From Candidatus Kryptoniota bacterium (GTDB lineage: Bacteria > Bacteroidota > Ignavibacteria > Kryptoniales > Kryptoniaceae), in assembly GCA_938074445.1 (NCBI GenBank), contig CALJEK010000009.1, forward strand, positions 1 through 41,051: a stretch of DNA of 41,051 bases, read 5' to 3'. The notes below the pieces were generated by a model. The model searched no databases, was not told the DNA's origin, and worked only from the letters and a program-made list of their open reading frames with translations. The position numbers were made by a program, and so were the translations under genes. This document shows positions 1-8,605 of the stretch, piece by piece. Positions within the stretch are counted from its first letter, which is position 1. Each line of letters begins with the position of its first letter.

Positions 1-1190
1 TTGTAAACTTCTTTAACCTTATCCAAAACATCATCTGGGTTTATATTCTCAATGTTGATCTTTGTTTTAAAAATTTCAAATTTTGGCAGCGTTTCTTTAA
101 ACTCTGAAATTTTCCCGCCAAATTCAACAAGGTTTTGCAAAATTAAAGCTATACCAACAAGAGAGTCCCTGCCATAGTGCACATCTGGGAATATAACGCC
201 ACCACTACCTTCACCGCCAATTAAAGCCCCGACCTCTTTCATTTTCTTAACGACATTTATCTCGCCAACTGGAGCCCTGTAAACCTTTGCGTTGTAAACC
301 TTGGCTATTTCATCCACCGCTTTTGTAGTGGACAAGTTAACAACAACATTTCCACCCCCAGACGCGCTTCTTTTCTCAAGGACAATCTTCACCGCTTGAA
401 CAACCGTGTATTCCTCACCAAACGGCTCGCCTTTCTCCGTAACCAAAACAAGACGATCTGCATCTGGATCAACAGCGATTCCAAGATCAGCCTCATAACG
501 CTTCACAGATTCACATAACTCAGTTAAATTTTCAGGCAATGGTTCAGGTTCATGCGTGAAAACCCCGTTTCCATCACAATTTATCTTTATCACATCACAT
601 CCAAACATTTCTAATAACTTTGGGACAACCTCAGAACCAGCCCCGTTAATGCAATCGACAACAACTTTAAATTTTCTCGCCTTTATCCTATCGACATCAA
701 TAAAATCAATTTGAAAAATTTTATCAATATGCCTGTCAATAAAGGACTTATCTTGGATATAACTTCCAATCAATCTCCATTCAGCGAATTTAAACATATT
801 TTTCTCAACTAAATCAACAAACCTTTTATGTTCTTCAGGCGTTAGAAAAATTCCCTCACTTGAGACAAATTTCAAACCGTTCCACTCAGCGGGATTATGA
901 CTTGCTGTTATCATAATTCCACCTGATGCGTCTGAATGCTCAACAGCGAGTTGAAGCGTTGGGGTTGGACAAATTCCTATATCAACGACATCACAGCCCA
1001 TTGCAAGGAGTGTCCCCGAAACAAGATGCGAGATAAGTAAACTATGAATCCTTGTATCCCGACCAATTATAACTTTACCCCTGCTACAAAACTCAGCAAA
1101 TGCGGAAACAAATCTTACAACATCGAAAGGCGTCAAACTTTCACCGACAACCCCTCTAACCCCTGAAATACTTACCATCAGCTTGCTCAT
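1..1190 (-). CDS. glmM: Phosphoglucosamine mutase / phosphomannomutase family, C-terminus cut by window edge
   Basis: Alpha-D-phosphohexomutase family enzyme that interconverts hexose 6-phosphate and 1-phosphate. GlmM would make glucosamine-1-phosphate for UDP-GlcNAc. Reading the minus strand from ATG at 1190 gives about 396 codons without a stop, so the last roughly 60 residues lie outside the window. The N-terminus (MSKLMVSISGVRGVVG) is typical. The catalytic-serine loop TASHNP is present, then the metal loop DPDADR, then the sugar-binding loop GEGSGG. All three family signatures are therefore present and the enzyme looks active. GlmM and ManB cannot be separated by eye; GlmM is preferred because many Bacteroidota have a GlmM with this start. 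If GlmM, it would feed UDP-amino-sugar pools also needed by the Pel-like locus next door (inference). No clear Shine-Dalgarno precedes the ATG. Confidence 0.9.
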   Translation of the reverse strand, partial: MSKLMVSISGVRGVVGESLTPFDVVRFVSAFAEFCSRGKVIIGRDTRIHSLLISHLVSGTLLAMGCDVVDIGICPTPTLQLAVEHSDASGGIMITASHNPAEWNGLKFVSSEGIFLTPEEHKRFVDLVEKNMFKFAEWRLIGSYIQDKSFIDRHIDKIFQIDFIDVDRIKARKFKVVVDCINGAGSEVVPKLLEMFGCDVIKINCDGNGVFTHEPEPLPENLTELCESVKRYEADLGIAVDPDADRLVLVTEKGEPFGEEYTVVQAVKIVLEKRSASGGGNVVVNLSTTKAVDEIAKVYNAKVYRAPVGEINVVKKMKEVGALIGGEGSGGVIFPDVHYGRDSLVGIALILQNLVEFGGKISEFKETLPKFEIFKTKINIENINPDDVLDKVKEVY

Positions 1191-1282
1191 CGGGTATCTG
1201 ATTTTATTTTTAGATTTTGTAAAAAATTTAAACAAATAAACAAAAATTGGCAAGACGTCTTAAAAAATTTGACAATTGACGA

Positions 1283-1290
1283 TAGTTTTG
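1283..1290 (+). promoter_or_regulatory. Candidate Bacteroidota-type -7 element (TAnnTTTG)
   Basis: TAGTTTTG matches the Bacteroidota -7 consensus exactly and lies 38 bp upstream of the ATG at 1329 of the hybrid kinase. No good -33 TTTG is seen at the normal distance, so this is a weak call. If real, transcription would start downstream of the TTG codon at 1269, which favours the ATG at 1329 as the kinase start. Confidence 0.3.
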
Positions 1291-1328
1291 TAAATTGGAT
1301 TTGGAGAGAAACCAAACTTAGCGCTATC

Positions 1329-3419
1329 ATGAGCAATGAAAGGATAACATCACCAATAGAGTCAATATTTGAGGGATTGAGCGATGTTGTGTTCGCAGTG
1401 GATGCAAACTATAACTTCATTTATATAACCCCATCCTGTTACCATATAACTGGATATACAGCCGATGAATTCCTCAGTGGTCAGGTAAAAGCAAAAAATC
1501 TCATCCATCCTTCAGATTATTGGTCTCTTCTAAGGGAAAATTATCAAGCGTTTAAAACAGGTGCTATTCCAAGAGTTTCAGAATTTAGAATAATAAAAAA
1601 AGATGGCACAGTAAGATGGATCAGCGTCTACTGGACAACGGTAAAAGACGAAAAAGGCACACTCAAATATATCCAGGGAATAATGCACGACATCACGGAT
1701 AAAAAAATCAGCGAGGAAAAACTTAAAAAAAGCTTAAACGAGCTCAAAATTCTCAACAGCCTAAGTTTTGAACTTTCATCCGCTATGACAATTGACGATG
1801 TCGCAAAGGCGATATATAATCATATCACACAGCTAATCCCCATTGAAGGATTTTTTATAGATATTTACGATGAAATGACATCCCAGTTAAAGGGACTTGT
1901 TCATGTTTACTCGATACATGGGCGAAGGGTGATGATTTCTTATCCAAACTATCGCTTTAGCGTGAGGTCACATAAAATCTGGGAAGAGTTAATCTACGGG
2001 AAGAAATCGACATATATAAAATATTCCGGCAAAGCTATTCCAGAACCTTTCAATCTTTTCATTGAAGAGACTGAACAAGAGGGATATTTATTAAGTGCAC
2101 CGATGTTATCCCGAGGCAAAGTTTTTGGAGTTATGACCACGCAAATCAAAACGACAAATAGCATTGAAGAATATATACCCCTTCTTGAAAACATAGCGAA
2201 CCAATCAGCCATCGCATTTGAAAAGGTCAGATATTTTACAGAACTACAGGAATCAGAAAAATCGCTCCGACAAGCGTATGAGGAATTGAAAAAAGTTCAT
2301 CAGCAGCTAATTTTAACGGAAAAAACAAGGATACTGGGACAGCTCGCAAGTGGAATTGTGCATAATCTTAGCAACTCCTTAAGCGCAATACTTGGAAGAG
2401 TTCAGCTATTGAAAACGAAAATAAGCGACGAGGCACTTTTAAAAGATGTCGAACTAATAGAAAAAGCAAGTCAAAACGCCGGAAAAATTATATCTCAACT
2501 ACGCGAGTTCTCAAAGCCAAGAACTCATATAAGTCTTGAACCAACCGATGCGGTAGATGTAATTGAAAGCGCCCTTGAAATAACAAAATCAAAATGGAAA
2601 GACGAAGCTGAATTAAAAGGCATTAAATATGAAATCATCAAGGATTATCCCGAAGATAGGTTAATGCCAATTACAAATAGATCTGAACTAAGGGAAGTCA
2701 TTGTGAATCTCATCATAAATGCAATTGAGGCAATGCCAGCTGGGGGCAAATTAACAGTTGGAATTTATAATGTAAATAATGAAAAAGTTGCGATTTATAT
2801 CTCTGACACAGGCGTCGGTATGGATGCCGAAACCATAACCAGAATATTTGAACCCTTCTTCACAACAAAAAGCGAACACGGAGTTGGCTTAGGACTTTCA
2901 ATAGCATATGACATCATAAAAAGTCACAACGGCGAAATTTTCGTTGAAAGTGAACTTGGGAAAGGTTCAAAATTTATAATTGTCCTACCAGCAAGCCAAC
3001 AAAGAATTTCAGATGTTGTTAAAAAAAGCATACCCCAAGAAAGTGCCCTAAAATTAACAATTCTAATCGTTGAGGATGATGAAGCTGTTTTTTATCTCTT
3101 AAAAGATATCTTCACCAATCTTGGCTATAAGATACTCCCCGCCGAAAATGGCAAAAAAGCATTGGAGTACATTCAAACAGAAAAATTTGATATCGCCATT
3201 ATAGACCTTGGACTTCCTGATATAAACGGTTGGGAAATCTCAAAAGCAGTAAAACAAAAAGATAGCCAAATCCCTGTGGTTATATTAACTGGGTGGAGCG
3301 TAAACATTTCCGAAGAAGAAACAAAAAGAAAAGGCGCAGACTATATAATTCCAAAACCATTCGAACTTGATGAACTTTTCCTCGTCGTGAATACAGCAAT
3401 TCAATCAATAAAAAGATAA
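1329..3419 (+). CDS. Hybrid sensor histidine kinase: PAS-GAF-HisKA-HATPase-REC
   Basis: A cytoplasmic two-component sensor of 696 residues if started at ATG 1329. A TTG at 1269 would add 20 residues but sits upstream of a candidate promoter. Order: PAS/PAC (about 12-125), GAF (about 140-300), short coiled coil, HisKA with phospho-acceptor His345 in SGIVHNLSNS, then the ATPase domain. The ATPase has an N-box with NLIINAIEAMP, a G1 box DTGVGM, an F-box FEPFFTTK and a G2 box GVGLGLS. A C-terminal receiver has phospho-acceptor Asp626 in IIDLGLPD and the conserved Lys in IIPKPFE. No membrane segment is seen, so it senses an internal cue. A kinase ending in a receiver needs an Hpt protein to pass phosphate on. 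A free Hpt (17353-17655) and a free receiver (8218-8592) lie in the adjacent opposite-strand operon, so they may form one relay (inference). Its end overlaps the convergent UbiA-like gene by 19 bp. Confidence 0.93.
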   Translation: MSNERITSPIESIFEGLSDVVFAVDANYNFIYITPSCYHITGYTADEFLSGQVKAKNLIHPSDYWSLLRENYQAFKTGAIPRVSEFRIIKKDGTVRWISVYWTTVKDEKGTLKYIQGIMHDITDKKISEEKLKKSLNELKILNSLSFELSSAMTIDDVAKAIYNHITQLIPIEGFFIDIYDEMTSQLKGLVHVYSIHGRRVMISYPNYRFSVRSHKIWEELIYGKKSTYIKYSGKAIPEPFNLFIEETEQEGYLLSAPMLSRGKVFGVMTTQIKTTNSIEEYIPLLENIANQSAIAFEKVRYFTELQESEKSLRQAYEELKKVHQQLILTEKTRILGQLASGIVHNLSNSLSAILGRVQLLKTKISDEALLKDVELIEKASQNAGKIISQLREFSKPRTHISLEPTDAVDVIESALEITKSKWKDEAELKGIKYEIIKDYPEDRLMPITNRSELREVIVNLIINAIEAMPAGGKLTVGIYNVNNEKVAIYISDTGVGMDAETITRIFEPFFTTKSEHGVGLGLSIAYDIIKSHNGEIFVESELGKGSKFIIVLPASQQRISDVVKKSIPQESALKLTILIVEDDEAVFYLLKDIFTNLGYKILPAENGKKALEYIQTEKFDIAIIDLGLPDINGWEISKAVKQKDSQIPVVILTGWSVNISEEETKRKGADYIIPKPFELDELFLVVNTAIQSIKR

Positions 3420-4294
3420 TTGACCATAAGAATCCTAAAGGTCAGATAAATTGATAGCAAAGCCGAATTAGTTAAGTTTATACTTACTATCGTTTTGTAA
3501 TTCTGCCACTCCTTCTGTAAGTAAAAATTCTTCTCAAACCTTTCTATCCCAACAAAACCTAAGAGAAGATAAACTACCACGAAAATAAGCTCGTAAAGTG
3601 TGAACTTACCGGCGATCACTATCGTCGCAATTGTCCCCGAGATCAACAGGATAATTTTGGAAATTCTAAAAGTCAATACAGAACCAAGTTTCTCAACAAA
3701 TAAACTACCAGTTAAATTTGAATCCTCGGAAATCCTGTAAACAAGTGAAAGTGTGTAAAGCCCAGATGCAAACCCAGCGGAGGAAATCGCCCCACCAATT
3801 GAAAACGGGTCCAATAAACTTTTCAGATCAAACGCGCATACCCAGCCAGCAATAAATCCAAGCAGACCATAGGTTAAACCAAGGGTTAAAATTCCATAAA
3901 AAGGTCTCGTTTTAATCCCTGTGGATGGATATGCGAAAAGGAAAGATAAAATGACAATAGAAACCACAACTCCAAAATATGTTGCGTTGATCTTCGAACT
4001 GAAATAAACTCCAATAAAAAGCAAAATTAGCGAGACCACAAACGTAAATGTAGAAGCAGGTTTGACATTTCGCAATTCATAAATAAAACCCTTTTTCACA
4101 TCAAAATAAGCATAAATCCCGTTAATCGCAGGATAGATTAAAAAATGCAAAACCAAAAGCCCGTAGATAAAACTTTTATTTATATCCGCTTCGGTAAGTG
4201 CATACCCCCACAGAAATACTGGCAAAAACGCAAGCGAAATATTAAAACGCAAATGAAAAAAGGTGCTCCGCAAATTTTCAAAGAATAAGTGCAT
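3401..4294 (-). CDS. UbiA-like integral membrane prenyltransferase with degenerate first motif
   Basis: A 297-residue protein with about eight or nine hydrophobic segments. The stretch FAYPSTGIKTRPFYG followed by GLTYGLLGFIAGW looks like the UbiA family region after the fourth helix, and ISEDSNLTGSLFVEKLG resembles the second Asp-rich loop. The first Asp-rich motif, normally NDxxDxxxD, reads NGIYAYFDVKKG and lacks most of the acidic residues. Either the substrate differs or catalysis is lost. UbiA enzymes move prenyl groups onto aromatic rings or sugars in the membrane. It is the last gene of the long Pel-like run, 56 bp after the deacetylase lipoprotein, so co-transcription is possible but weaker than among the others. 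Family assignment is moderate; the substrate is unknown. Confidence 0.6.
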   Translation of the reverse strand: MHLFFENLRSTFFHLRFNISLAFLPVFLWGYALTEADINKSFIYGLLVLHFLIYPAINGIYAYFDVKKGFIYELRNVKPASTFTFVVSLILLFIGVYFSSKINATYFGVVVSIVILSFLFAYPSTGIKTRPFYGILTLGLTYGLLGFIAGWVCAFDLKSLLDPFSIGGAISSAGFASGLYTLSLVYRISEDSNLTGSLFVEKLGSVLTFRISKIILLISGTIATIVIAGKFTLYELIFVVVYLLLGFVGIERFEKNFYLQKEWQNYKTIVSINLTNSALLSIYLTFRILMVNYLFID

Positions 4295-4350
4295 CTTAAA
4301 ACCTTATTTTGTTAAACCTTGAACTATGTCAGCAATAAAAATATAAAATT

Positions 4351-6171
4351 TCACTTTAACTTTAAAATCACCGAATCATCGACCGTTCTAAGGACAACGA
4401 AATTTGTAAAATCGGTCACGCCTGAATGAACAACAACAGCGTTTGTTGCTTCAATAACTTCGTACTTTGAATCAACATTAATGACCAGAAAAACGCCCTT
4501 TTGATTTGTTTTTATTCTAATCTCGTTTTCAAAAAACCCATATTCGATCGCCAGATTATCAAACTTTTGCATCTCCTCGTATGCCTCTGCACAAGTCATA
4601 AATCTTATGAAAGGGTAATCTCTTCTAAAATCCTCAAGCCATCTTTTAAACTTAAAATAAAGCCCCTCTTTATTCTTCCCACGCCAAGGGAGATAAAACC
4701 AATTCCTCACAAGCTCTGGATTTTCAACTTCATCCGGGGTATAAATGATATCATCAGGATGAACGAAGTGAGTCCAAACTCCAAGCATCGCGATTTCACT
4801 TAAAATCAAAATCTTGGTATAATCATCAATTAAAAAACCTGCTGAAACTCTGGGAATGCAGTAAAGTTTTTTATTCCAAGGCTCGGGTCCAAATTCCCTT
4901 GATTGCCCAACATCAAAGAACCCGGAATATAAACCAGCGATAATTTTGATCGACGGAAAACTTTGCACAATTGCCTGAACCCCGATAGAATCAATCCAAT
5001 TAGTTGGCGGAATATATGTCATCGGCAACTCCCCAAGTCCTTCCTCCACCCACTTCTTCTGCGCAAATCTCAAAGCGTTTTTCATATTTTCTATGTCCCC
5101 CCACTCATCGATTAAAAGTGAAATATGATTATACCCATGAAATGCGAGCTCATTTTTCAATTTAAATCGACTTGCTATTGACTTTGAAACTTCAATCTCT
5201 CTACCCCAAATTTTCACCCTACCGCTTCTCCATTCAGTTAAATGAAACGGTGGTTCAATATCAGCATTGTAATTAAAAGTAAGTCCAGCGGTATATTTCA
5301 AGCCCATTTCATTCGCAAGTTTGACCATATCTGGATAAAAGATAAAAAAATGATACTCCGCCATCGTCATATTAAATTCGTCCCATATAAGCTTCTTCTT
5401 AACATTCGGCACAGATGCCGGAAAATCATCTATAAAAATAACAGCGAAATTTGGAATTGGTTGAACAAACTTATCTGAAACAGAAATTATCGACCTTGTT
5501 ATAAAACCACGAAATAATCTATTTGCTAAAATAGACGTGTTCCAATAGATAACTTTTCCCAGCCCATACCTTAATTGCCATACAACAGGTATTTTATCTG
5601 AAGAAGTTGCAATGACAGTTTTTAAACCAAAATGAACGAAGTCGAACATGGATAGATCGCGCAGGATAGAATCAGGTATCGCGATGTTTTTAAGCATCGG
5701 CATAAGTTCAACATCAAAAACAAGTCCAGAATTCCCCTTCTTTAAAAATAAATTTCTTCCATCCCTCAACCTGACACCAAAAAGTTCAGACAAATTTTCA
5801 TTATAACCACGATATATAACAGCTAAACCACCGCCAGAAGAAACAAAACTTTTTATCTTCCGGCAGTCGACCTCTGAAAGCTTTTTTATAAATTCAGTTG
5901 CAAAGACGATTACATAATAGTCCTGAAAATTCTGAGTCAAGGTGCCTTGATAGTCTGAAAGGTCAACCTCATCATAATTCACCTTTGCATACTTGAAGGC
6001 AAATTTTGCGTTTTCAACGCACTCAAAAGAATACATATCGGAAGAGTCATAAATAAGAAGAACTTTTTCTGTTTTTTCTATTGAAAAATCAATATCTTTT
6101 TGAGCTTTACAGGAGGCGAAGAGAAAAAAGAAACAAGACAAGAAAGCTGTTTTAAAAAGACTTCTCAGCAT
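4351..6171 (-). CDS. PelA-like polysaccharide deacetylase lipoprotein (DUF2194-like)
   Basis: The ATG at 6171 gives 606 residues with a lipoprotein signal: MLRSLFKTAFLSC and a hydrophobic run ending in lipobox FASC. A longer frame opens at 6222 but would bury the signal peptide. After the signal (numbering from 6222) comes an alpha/beta domain (about 50-240) like a class I glutamine-amidotransferase or Rossmann fold (VLLIYDSSDMY, SSGGGLAVIYRG). Then comes a CE4-like deacetylase domain with the catalytic/metal pair IDDFP (Asp265-Asp266), the metal motif HGYNH (His362, His366) and a late THFVHPDD. A small beta-rich C-terminus ends it. In PelA of Pseudomonas the deacetylase and hydrolase are one chain; here the hydrolase is a separate gene at 16574-17353. 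The expected role is partial deacetylation of a GalNAc-rich polymer outside the inner membrane. It overlaps the upstream STAS-fusion gene by 20 bp. The fold call is good; the substrate is inferred from neighbours. Confidence 0.72.
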   Translation of the reverse strand: MLRSLFKTAFLSCFFFLFASCKAQKDIDFSIEKTEKVLLIYDSSDMYSFECVENAKFAFKYAKVNYDEVDLSDYQGTLTQNFQDYYVIVFATEFIKKLSEVDCRKIKSFVSSGGGLAVIYRGYNENLSELFGVRLRDGRNLFLKKGNSGLVFDVELMPMLKNIAIPDSILRDLSMFDFVHFGLKTVIATSSDKIPVVWQLRYGLGKVIYWNTSILANRLFRGFITRSIISVSDKFVQPIPNFAVIFIDDFPASVPNVKKKLIWDEFNMTMAEYHFFIFYPDMVKLANEMGLKYTAGLTFNYNADIEPPFHLTEWRSGRVKIWGREIEVSKSIASRFKLKNELAFHGYNHISLLIDEWGDIENMKNALRFAQKKWVEEGLGELPMTYIPPTNWIDSIGVQAIVQSFPSIKIIAGLYSGFFDVGQSREFGPEPWNKKLYCIPRVSAGFLIDDYTKILILSEIAMLGVWTHFVHPDDIIYTPDEVENPELVRNWFYLPWRGKNKEGLYFKFKRWLEDFRRDYPFIRFMTCAEAYEEMQKFDNLAIEYGFFENEIRIKTNQKGVFLVINVDSKYEVIEATNAVVVHSGVTDFTNFVVLRTVDDSVILKLK

Positions 6172-8218
6172 CCTCAACGGTGCCATAAAATTCAAAATGT
6201 TTTTCAGTTCTTGTAATTTCAAATAACTTCTTTACCCTTGGATTTACATTAGCAAATTTTATCGTTCCACCCTTTTCCTTCGCGCTCCGATAAGCGACGA
6301 CTATTATCCCAAGCCCAGAGCTATCAATGAAAGTAACATCTGAAAAGTCAATAATTATATTTGCCTTTCCTTTGTCAATTAAACCTTTAAAAACATCCCT
6401 TATATAAATTGAGCTTGCGACATCAAGTTCACCCTTAAGTTTAACAATCGCATAATTATTTTTTTCGATAACGTTGTATTCCATTTTTTTCCCCATTTTT
6501 TTTGTTTTAATTCTATCAATCCACTCCAAAAAGATAAAACAATCATCGCACGAGTAATCACCATGAAATCTACACATAATTTCGGGAGATTGCCAACACC
6601 TTTTAAGATTGCTCTCATACACAAAACATCTTGAACAGACATCCTTCGGCTCACCTTTAAATTTCCAACATTCCTCAATCCATGCTATGCCAGCTTTTTC
6701 TCTTTTCGAACTCATAACCTCCAAAAAAGCGGATACAATCTTCGGATCGAATTGCGAACCCGCCCTTTGTTTTATCTCTGACTCGATTTGGGCGTAAGAC
6801 AACGCTTTGCGAAGCTTTGAGTTTGATGACATCTCAACAAAAAATTCACACAGTCCGAGAATTTTGCCAAACAATGGTATTTCCTCACCCTTTAAGCCCT
6901 GCGGAAATCCCCACCCATCATACCACTCCTGATGTGTTCTTATGCCCTCGACTATGTCTGATGATATAGGCAAAATTTCAACCATGCTTGCTCCAATTAT
7001 CGGATGATTATAGTCCGCTTGATAACCCTCGGCTATCTCAACGACCCCACACATCCCAACATCATGGATCAAGCCCGCTATTTTAAGCTCGCGAAGCTTT
7101 TCAGAATCAAGCCCAAGTTTCTTTCCTATTTCAACTGCAAGATCAGCAACTCTATTGGAATGTCCAGCTGTATATTCGCTTCTCATATCATACGCTTCAG
7201 CAAGGGCGATAAGGGTTTTGAGATAACGATCTGTAAATTGGGCGAAAACTTCGATGTTGTGAATTACAATTTTTATTTGCTCAACAAAATTTAATAGAAT
7301 TTTTACAGCAAATTCTTCAAATCGTTTTAACTTTTTGAAATTCACAAGGGTGAAAATCCCAAGAAGCTTTTTGTCCTCGACAAGCGGAACAGCAATTATG
7401 GAGCTAATCCCAAACTTTAGCAAAAACTCAAAGTCACGCACTATCATCTCGTCGCCATATCCAGTCCACTCGAAAAGCCCCGTATCAGGTGAGAGGTCAA
7501 GCGAACTTATAAATTCTTCCGTTAAACCTTTGCTTGCCTTTATTTTCATTCTTTTAATTTTATCATCCCACATCGCCACAAATCCAGCATCGCTTCCAGT
7601 TGCTGTAATTGCAAGCTCAAGAAGAAGCTCAAGAAATTTACTTACCTCAAGCGTTGAGCCAAGCATTTTTTTACTTATCTGCACTTGCGATTCAAGCAAA
7701 CGAATTTTTGAACGAGTTTCCTCGCCAAATTTTATCTGTTTTAAAGCAATTGCACACGCCTTTGAAAATTCATTAAACCAATTTAAAAGTTCTTTATCAA
7801 AAGTTTCCACTTCATACGGACCACTGAACAAACTCCCAATATATTTTTCGGAATAGTAGAACGGTATATTAAGGAACCTACCCGCCCATATAAGCGCAAA
7901 GCCTAAACTTTTATAATCTTCTCTGAAAATCAACTTAAGTTCAGGCTCCCTCAACGCTTCAACCACTTCCTCATCAAAAAGTTTCATCCTTTCAGCCCTC
8001 AATCGCATACCCTCAAGAACTAAACTTTGGCTTGCTTCAGAAAAAGAATAAATGTAATAAGCTGCGTTTTTCACAACGCTCTCGAAAACATCAAAAATGA
8101 AACCAAATCCCTCGGATGCAGATTTATTAAAAAACTCGAACGTTCCAAATGCCTTCCATACATCGGGGAGATTTTTAGTCTCAACGCCAGAACCTTTGCT
8201 TAAAATTTTTCCTATCAT
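6152..8218 (-). CDS. GAF-GAF-(degenerate HD-GYP)-Cys cluster-STAS fusion regulator
   Basis: A soluble 688-residue protein. Residues about 30-165 look like a divergent GAF and 190-325 a second GAF. Residues 330-500 are HD-GYP: GHSNRV (His353), HDVGMCG (His385-Asp386), NHP (His405), HQEWYDGWGFPQGLKGEEIP (His429) and FDP. Several HD-GYP catalytic positions differ: HDxGK has Met389 for Lys, HHE reads HQE (Gln430), and the usual AVAD Asp is Glu458. C-di-GMP hydrolysis may thus be weak or lost, leaving a sensing role (inference). Seven cysteines follow (517, 528, 531, 541, 549, 557, 560) with two CxxC pairs, a likely metal site. Residues 575-688 are a STAS domain with FIDSSGLG, the phospho-serine site (Ser633/634) of anti-anti-sigma factors. 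It sits downstream of an RsbU-type phosphatase and shares an operon with an RsbW-type kinase, its natural partners. Its start overlaps the receiver stop (TAATG). Confidence 0.88.
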   Translation of the reverse strand: MIGKILSKGSGVETKNLPDVWKAFGTFEFFNKSASEGFGFIFDVFESVVKNAAYYIYSFSEASQSLVLEGMRLRAERMKLFDEEVVEALREPELKLIFREDYKSLGFALIWAGRFLNIPFYYSEKYIGSLFSGPYEVETFDKELLNWFNEFSKACAIALKQIKFGEETRSKIRLLESQVQISKKMLGSTLEVSKFLELLLELAITATGSDAGFVAMWDDKIKRMKIKASKGLTEEFISSLDLSPDTGLFEWTGYGDEMIVRDFEFLLKFGISSIIAVPLVEDKKLLGIFTLVNFKKLKRFEEFAVKILLNFVEQIKIVIHNIEVFAQFTDRYLKTLIALAEAYDMRSEYTAGHSNRVADLAVEIGKKLGLDSEKLRELKIAGLIHDVGMCGVVEIAEGYQADYNHPIIGASMVEILPISSDIVEGIRTHQEWYDGWGFPQGLKGEEIPLFGKILGLCEFFVEMSSNSKLRKALSYAQIESEIKQRAGSQFDPKIVSAFLEVMSSKREKAGIAWIEECWKFKGEPKDVCSRCFVYESNLKRCWQSPEIMCRFHGDYSCDDCFIFLEWIDRIKTKKMGKKMEYNVIEKNNYAIVKLKGELDVASSIYIRDVFKGLIDKGKANIIIDFSDVTFIDSSGLGIIVVAYRSAKEKGGTIKFANVNPRVKKLFEITRTEKHFEFYGTVEDAEKSF

Positions 8219-8592
8219 TATTCTTTGTAGATTATTTTTCTAACTATCTCAGCTATCTCAGATGGGCTAAAAGGTTTTGGTACATACTTATCTGCACCGG
8301 ACTCGAGCATAGCCTTCACTTCAGCTTCTTCACCTTTTGCGGTAAGCATAACAATATATGAAGTTTTAAGTTCAGGGTCATTCTTAACCTCGCGACAGAC
8401 TTCAATTCCGCTTTTCCCTGGCATCATAAAATCAAGGAAAATTAAGTTTGGCTTTTCTCTTCTTATAATATCAAGCGCCATATCCCCATCACTTGCAATG
8501 AAAATATCCACATCGCTAAATTTTCTTAAGACAAATTCAAGGAGACGTTGAATAGTTATGTCATCGTCGACAATTAGAATTTTTCTGGACAT
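8218..8592 (-). CDS. Single-domain (CheY-like) response regulator
   Basis: A 124-residue receiver with no output domain. The acidic pocket VDDD (Asp9-Asp11), phospho-acceptor Asp54 in IFLDFMMPG, the switch Thr in MLTAKG and the Lys in PKPF are all present, so it should be phosphorylatable. It lies 13 bp after the RsbU-type phosphatase and shares a one-base stop/start overlap with the HD-GYP-STAS gene, so the three are likely made together. A free receiver beside a PP2C phosphatase may carry phosphate from the Hpt protein encoded upstream in the operon and modulate the phosphatase or the STAS protein (inference). Confidence 0.94.
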   Translation of the reverse strand: MSRKILIVDDDITIQRLLEFVLRKFSDVDIFIASDGDMALDIIRREKPNLIFLDFMMPGKSGIEVCREVKNDPELKTSYIVMLTAKGEEAEVKAMLESGADKYVPKPFSPSEIAEIVRKIIYKE

Positions 8593-8605
8593 TTAATCTT
8601 GATAT

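Noticed and set aside
7335..7856. 173-codon open frame opposite the HD-GYP-STAS gene
   Set aside because: It is a shadow frame on the antisense strand; its translation has no family features while the opposite frame has clear GAF and HD-GYP motifs.
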